Counted from the stretch's first letter, positions 8,451-17,663 are shown. The stretch: 64,000 bases of DNA from Streptomyces sp. NRRL WC-3742 (GCF_000720635.1 NZ_JOCF01000010.1:1-64000), one strand, 5' to 3'. Notes: generated by a model from the letters alone, not told the origin. Numbers and translations are program-made.

Positions 8451-9032
8451 ATGACCGATCAGCCGTCCGCCGCCGCTCGGGCGCCGCGCAGTTTCCTGTT
8501 CCTCGACGCGAGCACCCGCGAGGAGGGCAACACCGTGCGCCTGGCCCGGCACGCCGCCGAGGCGAGCCTGCCCGCCGGGGCCGAGCAGCGCTGGCTGCGA
8601 CTGGACGACCACCCGTTGCCGCCCTTCGAGGACCGGCGGCACGACGGGGACGGCGTCTACGCCGAGCCGACCGGCCACGCCCGTACGCTGCTGGACGCCA
8701 CCCTGGCCGCCACCGACCTGGTCTTCGTCGCGCCGGTGTACTGGTACGCGCTGCCCACCAGCGCCAAGCTCTACCTCGACCACTGGTCGGGCTGGATGCG
8801 GGTGCCCGGGTTGGACTTCAGGCCCCGGATGGGCGGGCGCACCCTGTGGGGCGTCACCGTCCTGGCCGGTACGCCGGAGAAGGCCGAGCCGCTGGTCGGC
8901 ACGCTCCGGCTGTCGGCCGAGTACATGGACATGCGCTTCGGCGGCGTGCTGATCGGCAACGGCAGCCGGCCGGGGGACGTGCTGGGCGACGAGCGGGCGC
9001 TGGTCGAGGCCAAGTCCTTCTTCGCCGGCTGA
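8451..9032 (+). CDS. NAD(P)H-dependent flavin oxidoreductase (flavodoxin fold)
   Basis: This 193-residue protein starts at an ATG 6 nt after GGGGGAG. FLDASTREEGNTVRLARHA is the phosphate-binding loop of the FMN reductase family. FVAPVYWYALPTSAKLYLDHW is the flavin-ring contact region of NAD(P)H-dependent oxidoreductases such as WrbA- and KefF-like proteins, followed by TLWGVTVLAGTP. It probably reduces quinones, nitro compounds or flavins in the cytoplasm. The 14-bp tandem array immediately upstream suggests specific regulation. It ends 205 bp before the next gene. Confidence 0.85.
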   Translation: MTDQPSAAARAPRSFLFLDASTREEGNTVRLARHAAEASLPAGAEQRWLRLDDHPLPPFEDRRHDGDGVYAEPTGHARTLLDATLAATDLVFVAPVYWYALPTSAKLYLDHWSGWMRVPGLDFRPRMGGRTLWGVTVLAGTPEKAEPLVGTLRLSAEYMDMRFGGVLIGNGSRPGDVLGDERALVEAKSFFAG

Positions 9033-9237
9033 CCCTGGGCAAAAGCCCTTTCGCCGGACGGAGTTGGACGTATCGGGCACCCCCGCGCCGCCCGCGGGCC
9101 GTGGAACGCAACCCGCCTTCCTGAGTGGCCGGAACGTTCGGTACTCTCCTCGAACTTCAAGCTTCGCGGGGGGCGTAGCGCCTGTCGGGCCACCCTTCCG
9201 CGCCCGGGCCTCGCCCGGACACTTCCGTGAGGTCTCC

Positions 9238-10329
9238 TTGTCCATACGTCGCAGTCTCGCCCTCGTAGGCGCCGCCGCGCTCACCTCCTCGCTCGTCCTG
9301 GCCGGCGCTCAGGGCGCCGTGGCCGTGGGCGCCACCGCCAGCCCTTCCGCCGCCGCTCCGCAGGCCGACAAGTCGGCCGCCTCGAAGCTGAACCTGTCGC
9401 TGGACGGCGTCCCCGGCTCGTTCATCGCCGGTGGCAAGGGCCGCATGTTCACCTACGAGGTCGAGAACAAGACCAAGCACGACTTCGTGCTCTACCCGCT
9501 GCTCAAGTTCAAGAGCCGTGCGGGCGAGCTCCACCCGACCGACCTCAAGGTCGAGTACCAGCTGCCCGGCGAGGACTGGCGGACGGCCGTGGTCGCCCCC
9601 GACGCGAGCGGCAGCAAGAAGGACGCCGTCCTGATCCTGCTCGGCGGCCTCGACGACAGCGGCAACCCGCAGCCCGACGCCCTGCTGGGCCTGAACCGCG
9701 GCAAGACCCTGAAGATCGACATCCGGGCGACCTTCACCGAGGACGCCCCGCTCGGCAAGGCCGGTGTCGTCCCCGCCGCCTACTCGGCACAGCTCGACGA
9801 CGACACCCACCTGCCCGTCGACAACGGCAACCTGAGCTGCGAGGGCGGCTCCCGGTTCGTGATCAAGGCCCAGGGCGACGGCGGTGGCGGCGGCAAGCCG
9901 AGCCCGACCCCGACCCACTCCGGCAAGCCCAGCCCGACCCCGTCGCAGACCGGGACGCCGACCCCCAGCGGGACGACCACCCCGACGGAGACGGTGACCC
10001 CGACGCCGACCCAGAGCGCCACCAAGACGCCCACCACTCCGGCGACCACCCCGGCGACCACCCCCTCCCCGGCCGCGAGCACCACCGGCGACGCCGGCGG
10101 CCCGATCGACTTCCCGGTCGAGCCCCCGGTCATCACCCCGCCGAAGCTGCCCGCCGACGCGGTCACCAAGGCCAAGTCCAAGGCCGACGCCGGCGACAAG
10201 GCCCTGGCCCAGACCGGTGGCGGGGACAACACCACCGTGATCGCCGCCGCCGGTGCCGCCGTCCTGGCCGCCGGTGCCGGCACCCTGGTGGTCCTGCGCC
10301 GTCGCAAGGCTTCCGGCCAGCAGGGCTGA
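9238..10329 (+). CDS. Sortase-anchored cell wall protein with LAQTG motif
   Basis: I start at the TTG at 9238, just after GTGAGGTC; this gives MSIRRSLALVGAAALTSS, a clean Sec signal peptide, whereas upstream sequence has no protein character. The mature part (about residues 45-215) looks like a beta-rich domain (FTYEVENKTKHDFVLYPLL, VEYQLPGEDWRTAVVAPD). A Pro/Thr-rich wall-spanning region follows (about 220-330). The end is LAQTGGGDNTTV, a hydrophobic helix and RRRKASGQQG. LAXTG plus helix plus positive tail is the sorting signal for class E sortases of streptomycetes. The protein is therefore displayed on the wall. Its role is unknown. Confidence 0.88.
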   Translation: MSIRRSLALVGAAALTSSLVLAGAQGAVAVGATASPSAAAPQADKSAASKLNLSLDGVPGSFIAGGKGRMFTYEVENKTKHDFVLYPLLKFKSRAGELHPTDLKVEYQLPGEDWRTAVVAPDASGSKKDAVLILLGGLDDSGNPQPDALLGLNRGKTLKIDIRATFTEDAPLGKAGVVPAAYSAQLDDDTHLPVDNGNLSCEGGSRFVIKAQGDGGGGGKPSPTPTHSGKPSPTPSQTGTPTPSGTTTPTETVTPTPTQSATKTPTTPATTPATTPSPAASTTGDAGGPIDFPVEPPVITPPKLPADAVTKAKSKADAGDKALAQTGGGDNTTVIAAAGAAVLAAGAGTLVVLRRRKASGQQG

Positions 10330-10340
10330 TCCAGCGCCCC

Positions 10341-10383
10341 CCGTCCGCGACCCCCGCTTCACAGGAGCGGGGGTCGCGGACGG
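10341..10383 (+). terminator. Strong intrinsic terminator
   Basis: An 18-bp perfect stem (10341-10358 with 10366-10383) with a 7-nt loop directly follows the stop of the sortase substrate. Confidence 0.9.
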
Positions 10384-10452
10384 CACAGACCGTTCTCCGC
10401 GGTCACATAGGATGTCCGGCCGAGGGGGGCGGATCGGCGGGGAGAGGTATTG

Positions 10453-11673
10453 GTGCGGGGAGCACGCACGGCACGGACCACCACCGACTACGAGGCGGCG
10501 ACCGGGCGGATCGCGGGGCTGCCGCTCCGTAGACACCACGTCCTGCTGGTCGCCTGGACGGTCCTGTGGTTCCTCCTGGTAGAGCCCAGCGGGGGCTTCT
10601 CCTGGCACTACCTGCGCCAGGGCGAGCAGCTCCTCTTCTCGGGCCAGCCCGACGGCGGACTCTCCCTCTACGCCCACCACCCCGAGCTGCAGATCGGCCC
10701 GGTCAGCCTGGCCGCCGCCCGGCTCACCGCCCCGTTCTCCCCGCACACCGGCGAGCTGCTCGCCGAGGCGGTCAGCGCCGGGCTCGGCCTGGTGATGCTG
10801 GTCCTGATCGGCCGCACCGCCGCCCTCCACTACCTCGGCACCGGCACCAACCACCGCCGGCTCCAGCAGCGCCTGCTGATCGCCGGGCTGGCGTTCATCC
10901 CCATGTGGGTCGAGGTCTCCGTCCGCTTCGCGCACCTGGACGACGTCCTCGCGCTCTTCTTCACCACCCTCGCCGCGCACGCGCTCGCCCGCGGCAAGCC
11001 CGTCCAGGTCGCGCTGTTCCTCGCCCTGGCGGTGGACTCCAAGCCCTGGGCGATCGCCTTCGCCCCGCTGATCCTCGCCCTGCCCCGGCGCACCTGGCTG
11101 CGCGCCGCGCTCTGGTTCTGCCTCCTGGTGGCCGTCGCCTGGCTGCCGTTCTACCTGGGCAACCTGGACACCTTGGCGGCCGCCAAGTTCACCATCCCCA
11201 ACCAGCCCGCCTCCGCGCTGCGCTGGTTCGGGGTGACGGACCCGTCCACCCCCTGGTGGGACCGCCCGGCCCAGTTCGCGCTCGGCATCGGCCTCGGCTG
11301 CTTCGCGGTGTGGCGCGGCCGCTGGCCGGCCGTGGTGCTGCTCGGCGCGGACGCCCGCATCCTGCTCGACCCGAGCGTCTACACCTACTACACCGCCTCC
11401 ATCCTGCTCGGCACCCTGCTCTGGGACGCGATCGGCCAGAAGCGGCTCGTCCCCTGGTGGAGCTGGATCGCGCTGGCCGCGCTGTACGGGGGCACACTGC
11501 TCCTGCCGACGGACTCGGCCCGGGGCTTCGCCCGGCTCGCCTTCGTGGTGGTCTCGGCGCTGTACGTGCTGTTCTGGCCCACCCAGCGCACCCGCCGCCC
11601 GCGCCCGTCGGCGGAGGGCGCGGGGACGCGCCGGGGCGCCCGCCGCCGCGAGCGCGTGCTCGTCGACGCCTGA
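10453..11673 (+). CDS. Polytopic membrane protein, possible GT-C-like transferase
   Basis: TTG (10450) and GTG (10453) are adjacent possible starts; the GGGGAGAGG ribosome binding site at 10439-10447 spaces better with the GTG. The roughly 406-residue product has about nine or ten hydrophobic segments (VLLVAWTVLWFLLVEPSGG, LGLVMLVLIGRTAALHYL, ALWFCLLVAVAWLPFYLG, LRWFGV and others). It also has an HLDDVLALFFTTLAAHAL stretch and a DSKPWAIAFAPLILALP stretch. The layout, with an early acidic loop and WAIAF motif, recalls polyprenol-dependent mannosyltransferases (GT87-like), but I cannot confirm catalytic residues. The C-terminus is arginine-rich and cytoplasmic. It is single, with its own promoter region. 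Confidence 0.75.
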   Translation: MRGARTARTTTDYEAATGRIAGLPLRRHHVLLVAWTVLWFLLVEPSGGFSWHYLRQGEQLLFSGQPDGGLSLYAHHPELQIGPVSLAAARLTAPFSPHTGELLAEAVSAGLGLVMLVLIGRTAALHYLGTGTNHRRLQQRLLIAGLAFIPMWVEVSVRFAHLDDVLALFFTTLAAHALARGKPVQVALFLALAVDSKPWAIAFAPLILALPRRTWLRAALWFCLLVAVAWLPFYLGNLDTLAAAKFTIPNQPASALRWFGVTDPSTPWWDRPAQFALGIGLGCFAVWRGRWPAVVLLGADARILLDPSVYTYYTASILLGTLLWDAIGQKRLVPWWSWIALAALYGGTLLLPTDSARGFARLAFVVVSALYVLFWPTQRTRRPRPSAEGAGTRRGARRRERVLVDA

Positions 11674-11694
11674 GATCTCCCGGGAAAAGGCGGC

Positions 11695-11725
11695 TTGACC
11701 CTCACGCGACGTGAGGCGCGAGGGT
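11695..11725 (+). promoter_or_regulatory. tipA-type promoter with central dyad
   Basis: A TTGACC -35 (11695-11700) is followed by CCTCACG CGA CGTGAGG and a GAGGGT -10-like hexamer at 11720-11725, giving the 19-bp spacer typical of MerR-family targets. The dyad CCTCACG/CGTGAGG is nearly the same as in the thiostrepton-inducible tipA promoter as I remember it, so autoregulation is expected. Confidence 0.8.
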
Positions 11726-11752
11726 GGAGCCAGCGACGAAGGGAGGAACCCC

Positions 11753-12526
11753 ATGAGCAACGAGGGCCACTCGGTCGGCGCCGTGGCGAAGATCGCCAAG
11801 GTGACCGTCCGCACCCTGCACCACTACGACGAGATCGGACTGCTGTCCCCCGCGGGCCGCACCCGCGCCGGCTACCGCCGGTACACGGACACCGACCTCG
11901 ACCGGCTGCAGCAGATCCTCTTCTACCGCGAACTCGGGTTCCCCCTGGAAGAGATCGCGGCGATCCTGGACGACGGCTCGGTCAGCCCGACCGAGCACCT
12001 CCGGCGCCAGCACCAGCTGCTGACCGACCGGATCAGTCACCTCCAGGAGCTCGCCACAGCCGTCGAACACGCCATGGAGGCACGCAGGATGGGCATTCAG
12101 CTGACCCCGGAGGAGAAGTTCGAGATCTTCGGCGAGGGCTACCAGGAGAGCTGGGAGCAGGAAGCCGAACAGCGCTGGGGGAACACCGAGGCGTGGGCCG
12201 AGTCCCAGCGCCGCACCGGCGGCTACGGCAAGGCCGACTGGCAGCGGATCCAGGCCGAGATGACGGAGCTCAACACCCGTCTGGCCGCCGCCGTCACCGC
12301 GGGCGAGCCGGCCGACGGCACGCTCGCCGTCGACCTCGCCGAGGAGCACCGGCAGCACATCTGCCGCAACTTCTACGACTGCACGTTCACCATCCACCGC
12401 GGACTGGCGAGCCTGTACGTGTCGGACCCCCGGTGGACCAAGACGTACGAGGACCTCGCCCCGGGCCTGGCGCAGTGGCTGCACGACGCCATCGTCGCCA
12501 ACGCGGACCGGCGCGAGCAGGCGTGA
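11753..12526 (+). CDS. tipA: MerR-family regulator of the TipA type
   Basis: This 257-residue protein starts at an ATG behind GGGAGGAACCCC. The N-terminal MerR winged helix (residues 6-75: SVGAVAKIAKVTVRTLHHYDE, YRRYTDTDLDRLQQI) is followed by a dimerisation helix. The C-terminal TipAS domain (about 110-255) contains QESWEQEAEQRWGNTEAWAES and HRQHICRNFYDCTFTIHRGL. TipAS traps thiopeptides such as thiostrepton covalently, and in S. lividans TipAL then activates its own promoter. Whether the reactive cysteine equivalent is one of the cysteines in HICRNFYDC needs alignment. The gene is monocistronic and preceded by the matching promoter. A second internal start that makes free TipAS, as in S. 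lividans, is plausible at the ATG encoding residue 108 or 112. Confidence 0.92.
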   Translation: MSNEGHSVGAVAKIAKVTVRTLHHYDEIGLLSPAGRTRAGYRRYTDTDLDRLQQILFYRELGFPLEEIAAILDDGSVSPTEHLRRQHQLLTDRISHLQELATAVEHAMEARRMGIQLTPEEKFEIFGEGYQESWEQEAEQRWGNTEAWAESQRRTGGYGKADWQRIQAEMTELNTRLAAAVTAGEPADGTLAVDLAEEHRQHICRNFYDCTFTIHRGLASLYVSDPRWTKTYEDLAPGLAQWLHDAIVANADRREQA

Positions 12527-12597
12527 ACCCGCTCGAGCGGGCGTGAAACGGGCCGCTCAGGCGTGAAGCCGCCCGAGCAGGGGTTGAACCGGGCCGC

Positions 12598-13707
12598 TCA
12601 GGCCACCCCGCGCCCGAAGGAGCGCCGGTAGGCGGTCGGGGAGGTGCGCATCACCCGGCCGAAGTGGTGGCGGAACGTCGCGGCGCTCTCGAAGCCGACC
12701 GCTGCGGCGACCTCCTCCACCGTCCCCTCCGGGGCCTCCAGCAACGGCAGGCTGGCCGCGATGCGCTGGGTGACGACCCAGCGCATCGGGCTGGTGCCGT
12801 TGCGGGCGGTGAAGTGCCGCAGGTACGAACGGTCCGACATGCGAGCGGCCGAGGCCAGCTGCGAGATGGTCAGCGGGGACGCCAGGTGGTCCAGGGCCCA
12901 CTGCATGCTGCGGACGATCCCGTCGTCCTCCGGCTCCACGGCGGGCACGGCCGCCTCGATGAACTGGGCCTGCCCGCCGTCCCGGTGCGGCGGCACCACG
13001 AACCGCCGGGCCACGCTGTTGGCCACCTTGGCGCCGTGGTCCCGCCGCACCAGGTGCAGGCACAGGTCGATCCCGGCGGCGCTGCCCGCGCTGGTCAGCA
13101 CGTCGCCGCCGTCCACGTACAGCACGTCCGGGTTGACCCGCACGGACGGGTGACGCTGCTGCAGCAGCTCGGCGTACCGCCAGTGGGTGGTCGCCTCCTT
13201 GCCGTCCAGCAGCCCGGCGGCGGCCAGCGCGAAGGCGCCCGAGCAGATCGACACGATCCGGGCGCCGCGCTCGTGCGCCGTCCGCAGCGCCTCCACCAGT
13301 TCGGGTGACACGCCCCCGCTGAACGCGTTGCGCACCCCCGGCACCACCACCGTGTCGGCCGCCGCCAGCTCGTCCAGCCCGTGCCGGGCCGTCAGGGCGA
13401 AGCCGCCCACCGCGTCCAGCGCCGTGCCCGGCCGGTCGGCGCACACCTTCAGCCCGTACCAGGGCGCCGCCAGCAGCCCGCCCAGCTCGGGTCGCGCCAG
13501 GCCGAACACCTCCACCACCACGCCCAGTTCGAACGGCGCCATGCCCTCGAAGGCGTACACCGCGACGTCGTGCACGGGCTCGGGACGCCGCCCGATGGTG
13601 ACGGCCACCGGCCGGGGACGGGAGCCGGCCCCCGCGCCGTTCTGCTCGGTCGCCTCGGTCGCCTCGGTCGCCTCGGTCGCCTCGGCTGTCCGGGCCATCC
13701 CTGCCAT
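12598..13707 (-). CDS. GlxA-family AraC regulator with DJ-1/PfpI domain
   Basis: This 369-residue protein has a DJ-1/PfpI-like amidase-fold domain (residues about 35-210) with VYAFEGMAPFELGVVVEVFG and IVSICSGAFALAAAGLLDG. Its cysteine sits at the family's nucleophile elbow. An AraC double HTH lies at the C-terminus (about 270-365: SQLASAARMSDRSYLRHF, VEEVAAAVGFESAATFRHHF). GlxA-type proteins regulate catabolism or development (AdpA belongs to this group), though this is not AdpA itself. The N-terminus has a repeated EATEATEATE tract encoded by a TCGGTCGCC repeat; an internal ATG at 13698 is an alternative start. It is monocistronic. Confidence 0.88.
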   Translation of the reverse strand: MAGMARTAEATEATEATEATEQNGAGAGSRPRPVAVTIGRRPEPVHDVAVYAFEGMAPFELGVVVEVFGLARPELGGLLAAPWYGLKVCADRPGTALDAVGGFALTARHGLDELAAADTVVVPGVRNAFSGGVSPELVEALRTAHERGARIVSICSGAFALAAAGLLDGKEATTHWRYAELLQQRHPSVRVNPDVLYVDGGDVLTSAGSAAGIDLCLHLVRRDHGAKVANSVARRFVVPPHRDGGQAQFIEAAVPAVEPEDDGIVRSMQWALDHLASPLTISQLASAARMSDRSYLRHFTARNGTSPMRWVVTQRIAASLPLLEAPEGTVEEVAAAVGFESAATFRHHFGRVMRTSPTAYRRSFGRGVA

Positions 13708-13947
13708 GCGGAAACCCCCTGCTCACGGGTGGCGGAATCCCGGTGAGTGTAGCCCTCGCGGCCACCCCGGAAATCTTCTTCGAATCCGCCCGCAACCTCG
13801 ACGGCCGCCGTACGTCCATCAGTAGGGGGGCGAAGGAAACCGGGCCGGGAGCGGCTGCGAGGATCTCGCCGATCATGTTCGCGATCAAGGGGTCCGACGG
13901 TCCGGCGCACGACGCCGTCACCGTCCTGGGGGAAAGCGGAACCGAAG

Positions 13948-14625
13948 ATGTCCATGGTCATGGGGCCGATCTCCGCGCCGGGGTGGGCGCGCGGCTTCTC
14001 CGTACGCGGGACGGTAGCCGCGCTGTTCGGCGTGCAGGAGGCCGGCGAGCCGGTCACCGGCGCGACCACCGACCAGCAGGCGGCGCAGCGTCGTTCCGGG
14101 TTCCGGCTGCTGCGCGGCGGTCGCAGGCCCACCGAGGAACGGCCCACCCTGACCGACCTCTACCACGCCCACCGCCTGGGCCTGGTCCGGATGGCCGTCC
14201 TCCTCGTCGACCACCAGGACCTCGCCGAGGACGTGGTGCAGGAGGCGTTCACCCAGCTCTACCAGCGCCACGGCGAGCAGCTCGACGACCTCGACAACGC
14301 CCTCGGCTACCTGCGCACCTCGGTGGTCAACGGCGCCCGCTCGATGCTGCGCCGCCGCAGGACCGCCCGGGAGTACGTGCCCCCGCACGAGGCCGACGCC
14401 CCCTCCGCCGAGGACCACGCGGTCCTCAACGACGAGCACCGCCGCGTCCTCGTCGCCCTGCAGGAATTGACCTCCCGCCAGCGCGAGGTGCTGGTGCTGC
14501 GCTACTGGTCCGACATGTCGGAGGCGCAGATCGCCGAGACCCTGGGACTCTCCCGGGGCGCAGTGAAGTCCACCGCCAGCCGGGCGCTGGACGCCTTGGA
14601 AAAGCACCTGGAGAAGGTTCGATGA
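13948..14625 (+). CDS. ECF sigma-70 family factor (SigE/SigM-like)
   Basis: The product is 225 residues if the first ATG is used; ATGs at 13954 and 13960 are close alternatives. After an unusual 65-residue N-terminal extension come region 2 (TLTDLYHAHRLGLVRMAVLLV, DLAEDVVQEAFTQLYQRHG) and region 4 (LTSRQREVLVLRYWSDM, AQIAETLGLSRGAVKSTASRA). The SYL-type DHQDLAEDVVQEAF pattern is that of the large SigE-like ECF group of actinomycetes. Its last codons overlap the ATG of the next gene (ATGA), so a coupled membrane partner, possibly an anti-sigma factor, follows. Target promoters are unknown. Confidence 0.9.
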   Translation: MSMVMGPISAPGWARGFSVRGTVAALFGVQEAGEPVTGATTDQQAAQRRSGFRLLRGGRRPTEERPTLTDLYHAHRLGLVRMAVLLVDHQDLAEDVVQEAFTQLYQRHGEQLDDLDNALGYLRTSVVNGARSMLRRRRTAREYVPPHEADAPSAEDHAVLNDEHRRVLVALQELTSRQREVLVLRYWSDMSEAQIAETLGLSRGAVKSTASRALDALEKHLEKVR

Positions 14626-15986
14626 CCGACAAGTCCGTTCCCCCGAACGGCGATGACGGCGGTTCGGCCGAGACTCCGACCGAACGGCTGCTCCGCGAGG
14701 CGATGAACGCCCGGACGTCCCTGATCACCGCCCACGACCTGCGCCCCGCCGCGCCCCCGAAGTCCCGGATCCGGCGGCTGCGCCCGGTGTACATGGTCAC
14801 CGTGCCACTGCTCGGCCTCGCCGCCGCCGCGGCCATCGGCGTGGTCACCCTCAAGGGCAGCCCCGTCGCCGACCACCGCACCCCACCCCCGGCCGCCACC
14901 ACGTCGGCCTCGCCGACCCCGGTCCCGAGCACGAGCCCGACGGTGACCCCCACCCCGACCTCGACCCAGACGGCCACGGAGACCCCGGCCGGCAGCCCCG
15001 AGACGGCGGTCCCGGAGGCCGACCCCACCCCGGCGGGCACGGCGTACACCTTCCGGGGTGTGAAGCTGAGCATCCCGGCCGGCTGGCGGGCGGCCCCCAC
15101 GGACCCGGCGAACTTCCACCTGTGCCTGCTGAGCCCGGGGGCGCCGAAGAACGCCACCGAGCGGGACTGCCAACCGTACGGGGTGGATCTGGCGGTCTTC
15201 GATGCGGAGTCGGGCATCTGGCCGACGACCGGCGACCTCGACGACCTCGGTGGCTGGGGCCATCAGCCCTACTGCCCCGTCTGGGGGAATCCGCACTCGG
15301 TGGTCGGTGGTGAGCTGGACTACGGCTCCGCCCCCGTGAAGAGCACGCCCACCGTCTCCGGTCGCGCCGCGCGCAAGTCCCAGTGGCAGGCGAGTTGCGG
15401 CGGGGTGACCTTCAAGTCGCAGTTGTGGGCGCTTCCCAAGGATCAGGTGTTCGTCTCGGCGGTCGGCCTCAAGGCCGACTACCAGGAGGACCTGCAGTCG
15501 ATCGTGGACAGCCTCGACGTCAGTGGCCACCCGGCGCCGTACTCGAACACCGTCAGCGTGACGCTGACCGGTCTCAGGCCCGGACAGCAGGTGACGAACG
15601 ACGGCACGCCCGTGGAGTTCACCGCGACGTTCAAGAACACCGGAACCAAGAAGGTCACCGGGGCCAGGGCCGTGGTCAGCATCCGCAACTACCCGGGCTC
15701 GCCGCCCGGGCGGCTGCCCAAGGGGACCGTGGACTTCCAGGACGGCACGACCTGGAAGTCCGTCAATGCCCTCGGCGCCTTCTCCGGCACCGATCTGAAC
15801 GTCAATGCGCCGGTCGACCTTGCCCCGGGGCAGAGCGTCACGATCAGCTACCGGCTGAAGCTGGCTCCGGAGGACGGCGCGGGCACCCTCCCGGTCAACG
15901 TGACCCTGGTCGTTCCCGCCCCCGACTCCGGAAGCTACACCGTGCCCGGTGACACCCTCGTCAACGTCCAGGTCGTCACCAAGTAG
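14622..15986 (+). CDS. Membrane-anchored protein coupled to the ECF sigma factor
   Basis: This 454-residue protein is translated from an ATG overlapping the sigma gene stop. The cytoplasmic N-terminus (residues 1-55, TERLLREAMNARTSLITAHDL) is followed by one transmembrane helix (about 57-80) and a Pro/Thr/Ser linker (about 85-135). Two extracellular beta-rich domains follow, the second resembling an Ig-like or DUF11-type domain (VSVTLTGLRPGQQVTNDG, PGQSVTISYRLKLAPEDG). Coupling and topology suggest a sensor or anti-sigma role, but no zinc-binding anti-sigma (HXXXCXXC) motif is present, so this is inference. It shares a bidirectional terminator with pepP. Confidence 0.8.
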   Translation: MTDKSVPPNGDDGGSAETPTERLLREAMNARTSLITAHDLRPAAPPKSRIRRLRPVYMVTVPLLGLAAAAAIGVVTLKGSPVADHRTPPPAATTSASPTPVPSTSPTVTPTPTSTQTATETPAGSPETAVPEADPTPAGTAYTFRGVKLSIPAGWRAAPTDPANFHLCLLSPGAPKNATERDCQPYGVDLAVFDAESGIWPTTGDLDDLGGWGHQPYCPVWGNPHSVVGGELDYGSAPVKSTPTVSGRAARKSQWQASCGGVTFKSQLWALPKDQVFVSAVGLKADYQEDLQSIVDSLDVSGHPAPYSNTVSVTLTGLRPGQQVTNDGTPVEFTATFKNTGTKKVTGARAVVSIRNYPGSPPGRLPKGTVDFQDGTTWKSVNALGAFSGTDLNVNAPVDLAPGQSVTISYRLKLAPEDGAGTLPVNVTLVVPAPDSGSYTVPGDTLVNVQVVTK

Positions 15987-15997
15987 CACGCGCGAGA

Positions 15998-16027
15998 AAG
16001 GCCCGGCTCCCTCAGGGGCCGGGCCTT
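15998..16027. terminator. Bidirectional terminator between convergent genes
   Basis: AAGGCCCGGC (15998-16007) pairs perfectly with 16018-16027 around a 10-nt loop. It lies between the stops at 15986 (plus) and 16038 (minus). Confidence 0.88.
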
Positions 16028-16037
16028 CCTTCGCAGG

Positions 16038-17537
16038 TCAGGCCAGGGAGGCCATCCAGGACTCGATGTCCTCGGCGCGGCGGGGCAGGCCCGCGGAGAG
16101 GTTCTCGTTGCCGTTCTCGGTGACGAGGATGTCGTCCTCGATGCGGACGCCGATGCCGCGGTACTCCTCGGGCACGGTCAGGTCGTCCTGCTGGAAGTAC
16201 AGGCCCGGCTCGACGGTGAGCACCATGCCGGGCACGAGCAGCGCGTCGACGTGCTCCTCGCGGCGGGAGTGGGCGCAGTCGTGGACGTCCAGGCCGAGCA
16301 TGTGGCCGGTGCCGTGGAGGGTCCAACGGCGCTGGAGGCCCAGCTCCAGGACCTTCTCGACGTCGTACACCGAGGCGTCCAGCAGGCCCCAGGCGAGGAG
16401 GCGCTCGGCGAGGACGCGCTGCGAAGCCTCGTGGAAGTCGCGGAAGCGGGCGCCCGGCTTCACGGCCGCGATGCCGGCCTCCTGGGCGTCGTACACGGCG
16501 TCGTAGATCTTGCGCTGCAGGTCGTCGAAGCGGCCGTTGATCGGCAGGGTGCGGGTGACGTCGGCGGTGTAGAGGGTATGAGTCTCCACGCCGGCGTCGA
16601 GCAGCAGCAGTTCGCCGGGGCGCACGTCGCCGTCGTTGCGGACCCAGTGCAGGGTGGTGGCGTGCGGGCCGGCAGCGGCGATGGTGCTGTAGCCGACGTC
16701 GTTGCCGTCGACGCGGGCGCGGCGCCAGAAGGTGCCCTCGATCCAGCGCTCGGAGGTGGCGACGGCCTGGCCCAGCTCGCGGACGACGTCGGTGAACCCC
16801 TTGACGGTGGCGTCGCAGGCGGCGCGCAGCTCGCCGATCTCCCACGCGTCCTTGACCAGGCGCAGGCCGCTCAGGAACTCCTTGAGCTCGGCGTCCTTCT
16901 CCTCGTCGGTCGCGTCGGCGAGCGCGGCCTCCAGGCCGGCGTCGTAGCCGCGCACGATGCGGGTGGGCACGGCGGAGTCGGCGGCGAGGGCGGTCAGCTC
17001 CTCGGAAGCCGTGCGGACGTCGCGGGCGGGCAGGCCGAGCAGCTGCTCCTGCTCGGCGAGGCTGTGCCGGCGGCCGACCCAGAGCTCGCCGTGGCCGTCC
17101 AGCCAGAACTCGCCGTTCTCGCGGTTGGAGCGGGGCAGCAGGTAGAGGGCGAACTCGTGGCCGCTCTCGCCGGCGGGCTCGGCGACGAGCACCGCGTCCT
17201 CGGTCTGGTCGCCGGTGAGGTGCACGTACTCGCTGGCGGCGCGGAAGGCGAAGTCGCAGTCGTTGGAGCGGACCCGCAGGTTGCCGGCCGGGACGACCAG
17301 GCGCTCGCCGGGGAACGCGGCGGAGAGCTTCGCGCGGCGTTCGGCGGCGTACGGGGCCTGGGCGACCGGGGCGAGGCCGTGCAGCTCGGTGTCGGCCCAG
17401 CCGGACTTCATCGAGGCGGACAGCTCGTCGGAGATCTCGCCGTAGAGCCCGTTCTTGCGGCCCTTGAACGTCTTCGGCTCCTCGCCGCCCTCGGCCTCGG
17501 GGTTCTCGGCCAGTGCGGGGGTGCGGTCCTCGGTCAC
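16038..17537 (-). CDS. pepP: Xaa-Pro aminopeptidase (aminopeptidase P)
   Basis: The GTG at 17537 follows AAGGAGG and matches the usual length of streptomycete aminopeptidase P (499 residues); the frame extends 28 codons upstream without protein character. An N-terminal creatinase-like domain is followed by the pita-bread metallopeptidase domain. Metal-site motifs are visible: LLLDAGVETHTLYTADVTRT (two aspartates), LHGTGHMLGLDVHD (histidine), VLTVEPGLYF (glutamate) and GVRIEDDILVT (glutamate). It removes N-terminal residues preceding proline and needs two divalent metals, usually Mn. It is cytoplasmic and monocistronic. Confidence 0.93.
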   Translation of the reverse strand: MTEDRTPALAENPEAEGGEEPKTFKGRKNGLYGEISDELSASMKSGWADTELHGLAPVAQAPYAAERRAKLSAAFPGERLVVPAGNLRVRSNDCDFAFRAASEYVHLTGDQTEDAVLVAEPAGESGHEFALYLLPRSNRENGEFWLDGHGELWVGRRHSLAEQEQLLGLPARDVRTASEELTALAADSAVPTRIVRGYDAGLEAALADATDEEKDAELKEFLSGLRLVKDAWEIGELRAACDATVKGFTDVVRELGQAVATSERWIEGTFWRRARVDGNDVGYSTIAAAGPHATTLHWVRNDGDVRPGELLLLDAGVETHTLYTADVTRTLPINGRFDDLQRKIYDAVYDAQEAGIAAVKPGARFRDFHEASQRVLAERLLAWGLLDASVYDVEKVLELGLQRRWTLHGTGHMLGLDVHDCAHSRREEHVDALLVPGMVLTVEPGLYFQQDDLTVPEEYRGIGVRIEDDILVTENGNENLSAGLPRRAEDIESWMASLA

Positions 17538-17663
17538 GTACAACGCCTCCTTGGGGGTGGTACCGCCGCCCTCGGGGGGAGGTGTCGGATCGCGACACGC
17601 GCGGGCGGCCGTGCGTTCCATGGTACGGACGCGCGACCGCCCTTTCGTTCCGGGTTCGAACCC

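Noticed and set aside
9157..11814. An 885-codon minus-strand frame
   Set aside because: It lies opposite the sortase substrate and membrane protein, both with clear signal or transmembrane features.
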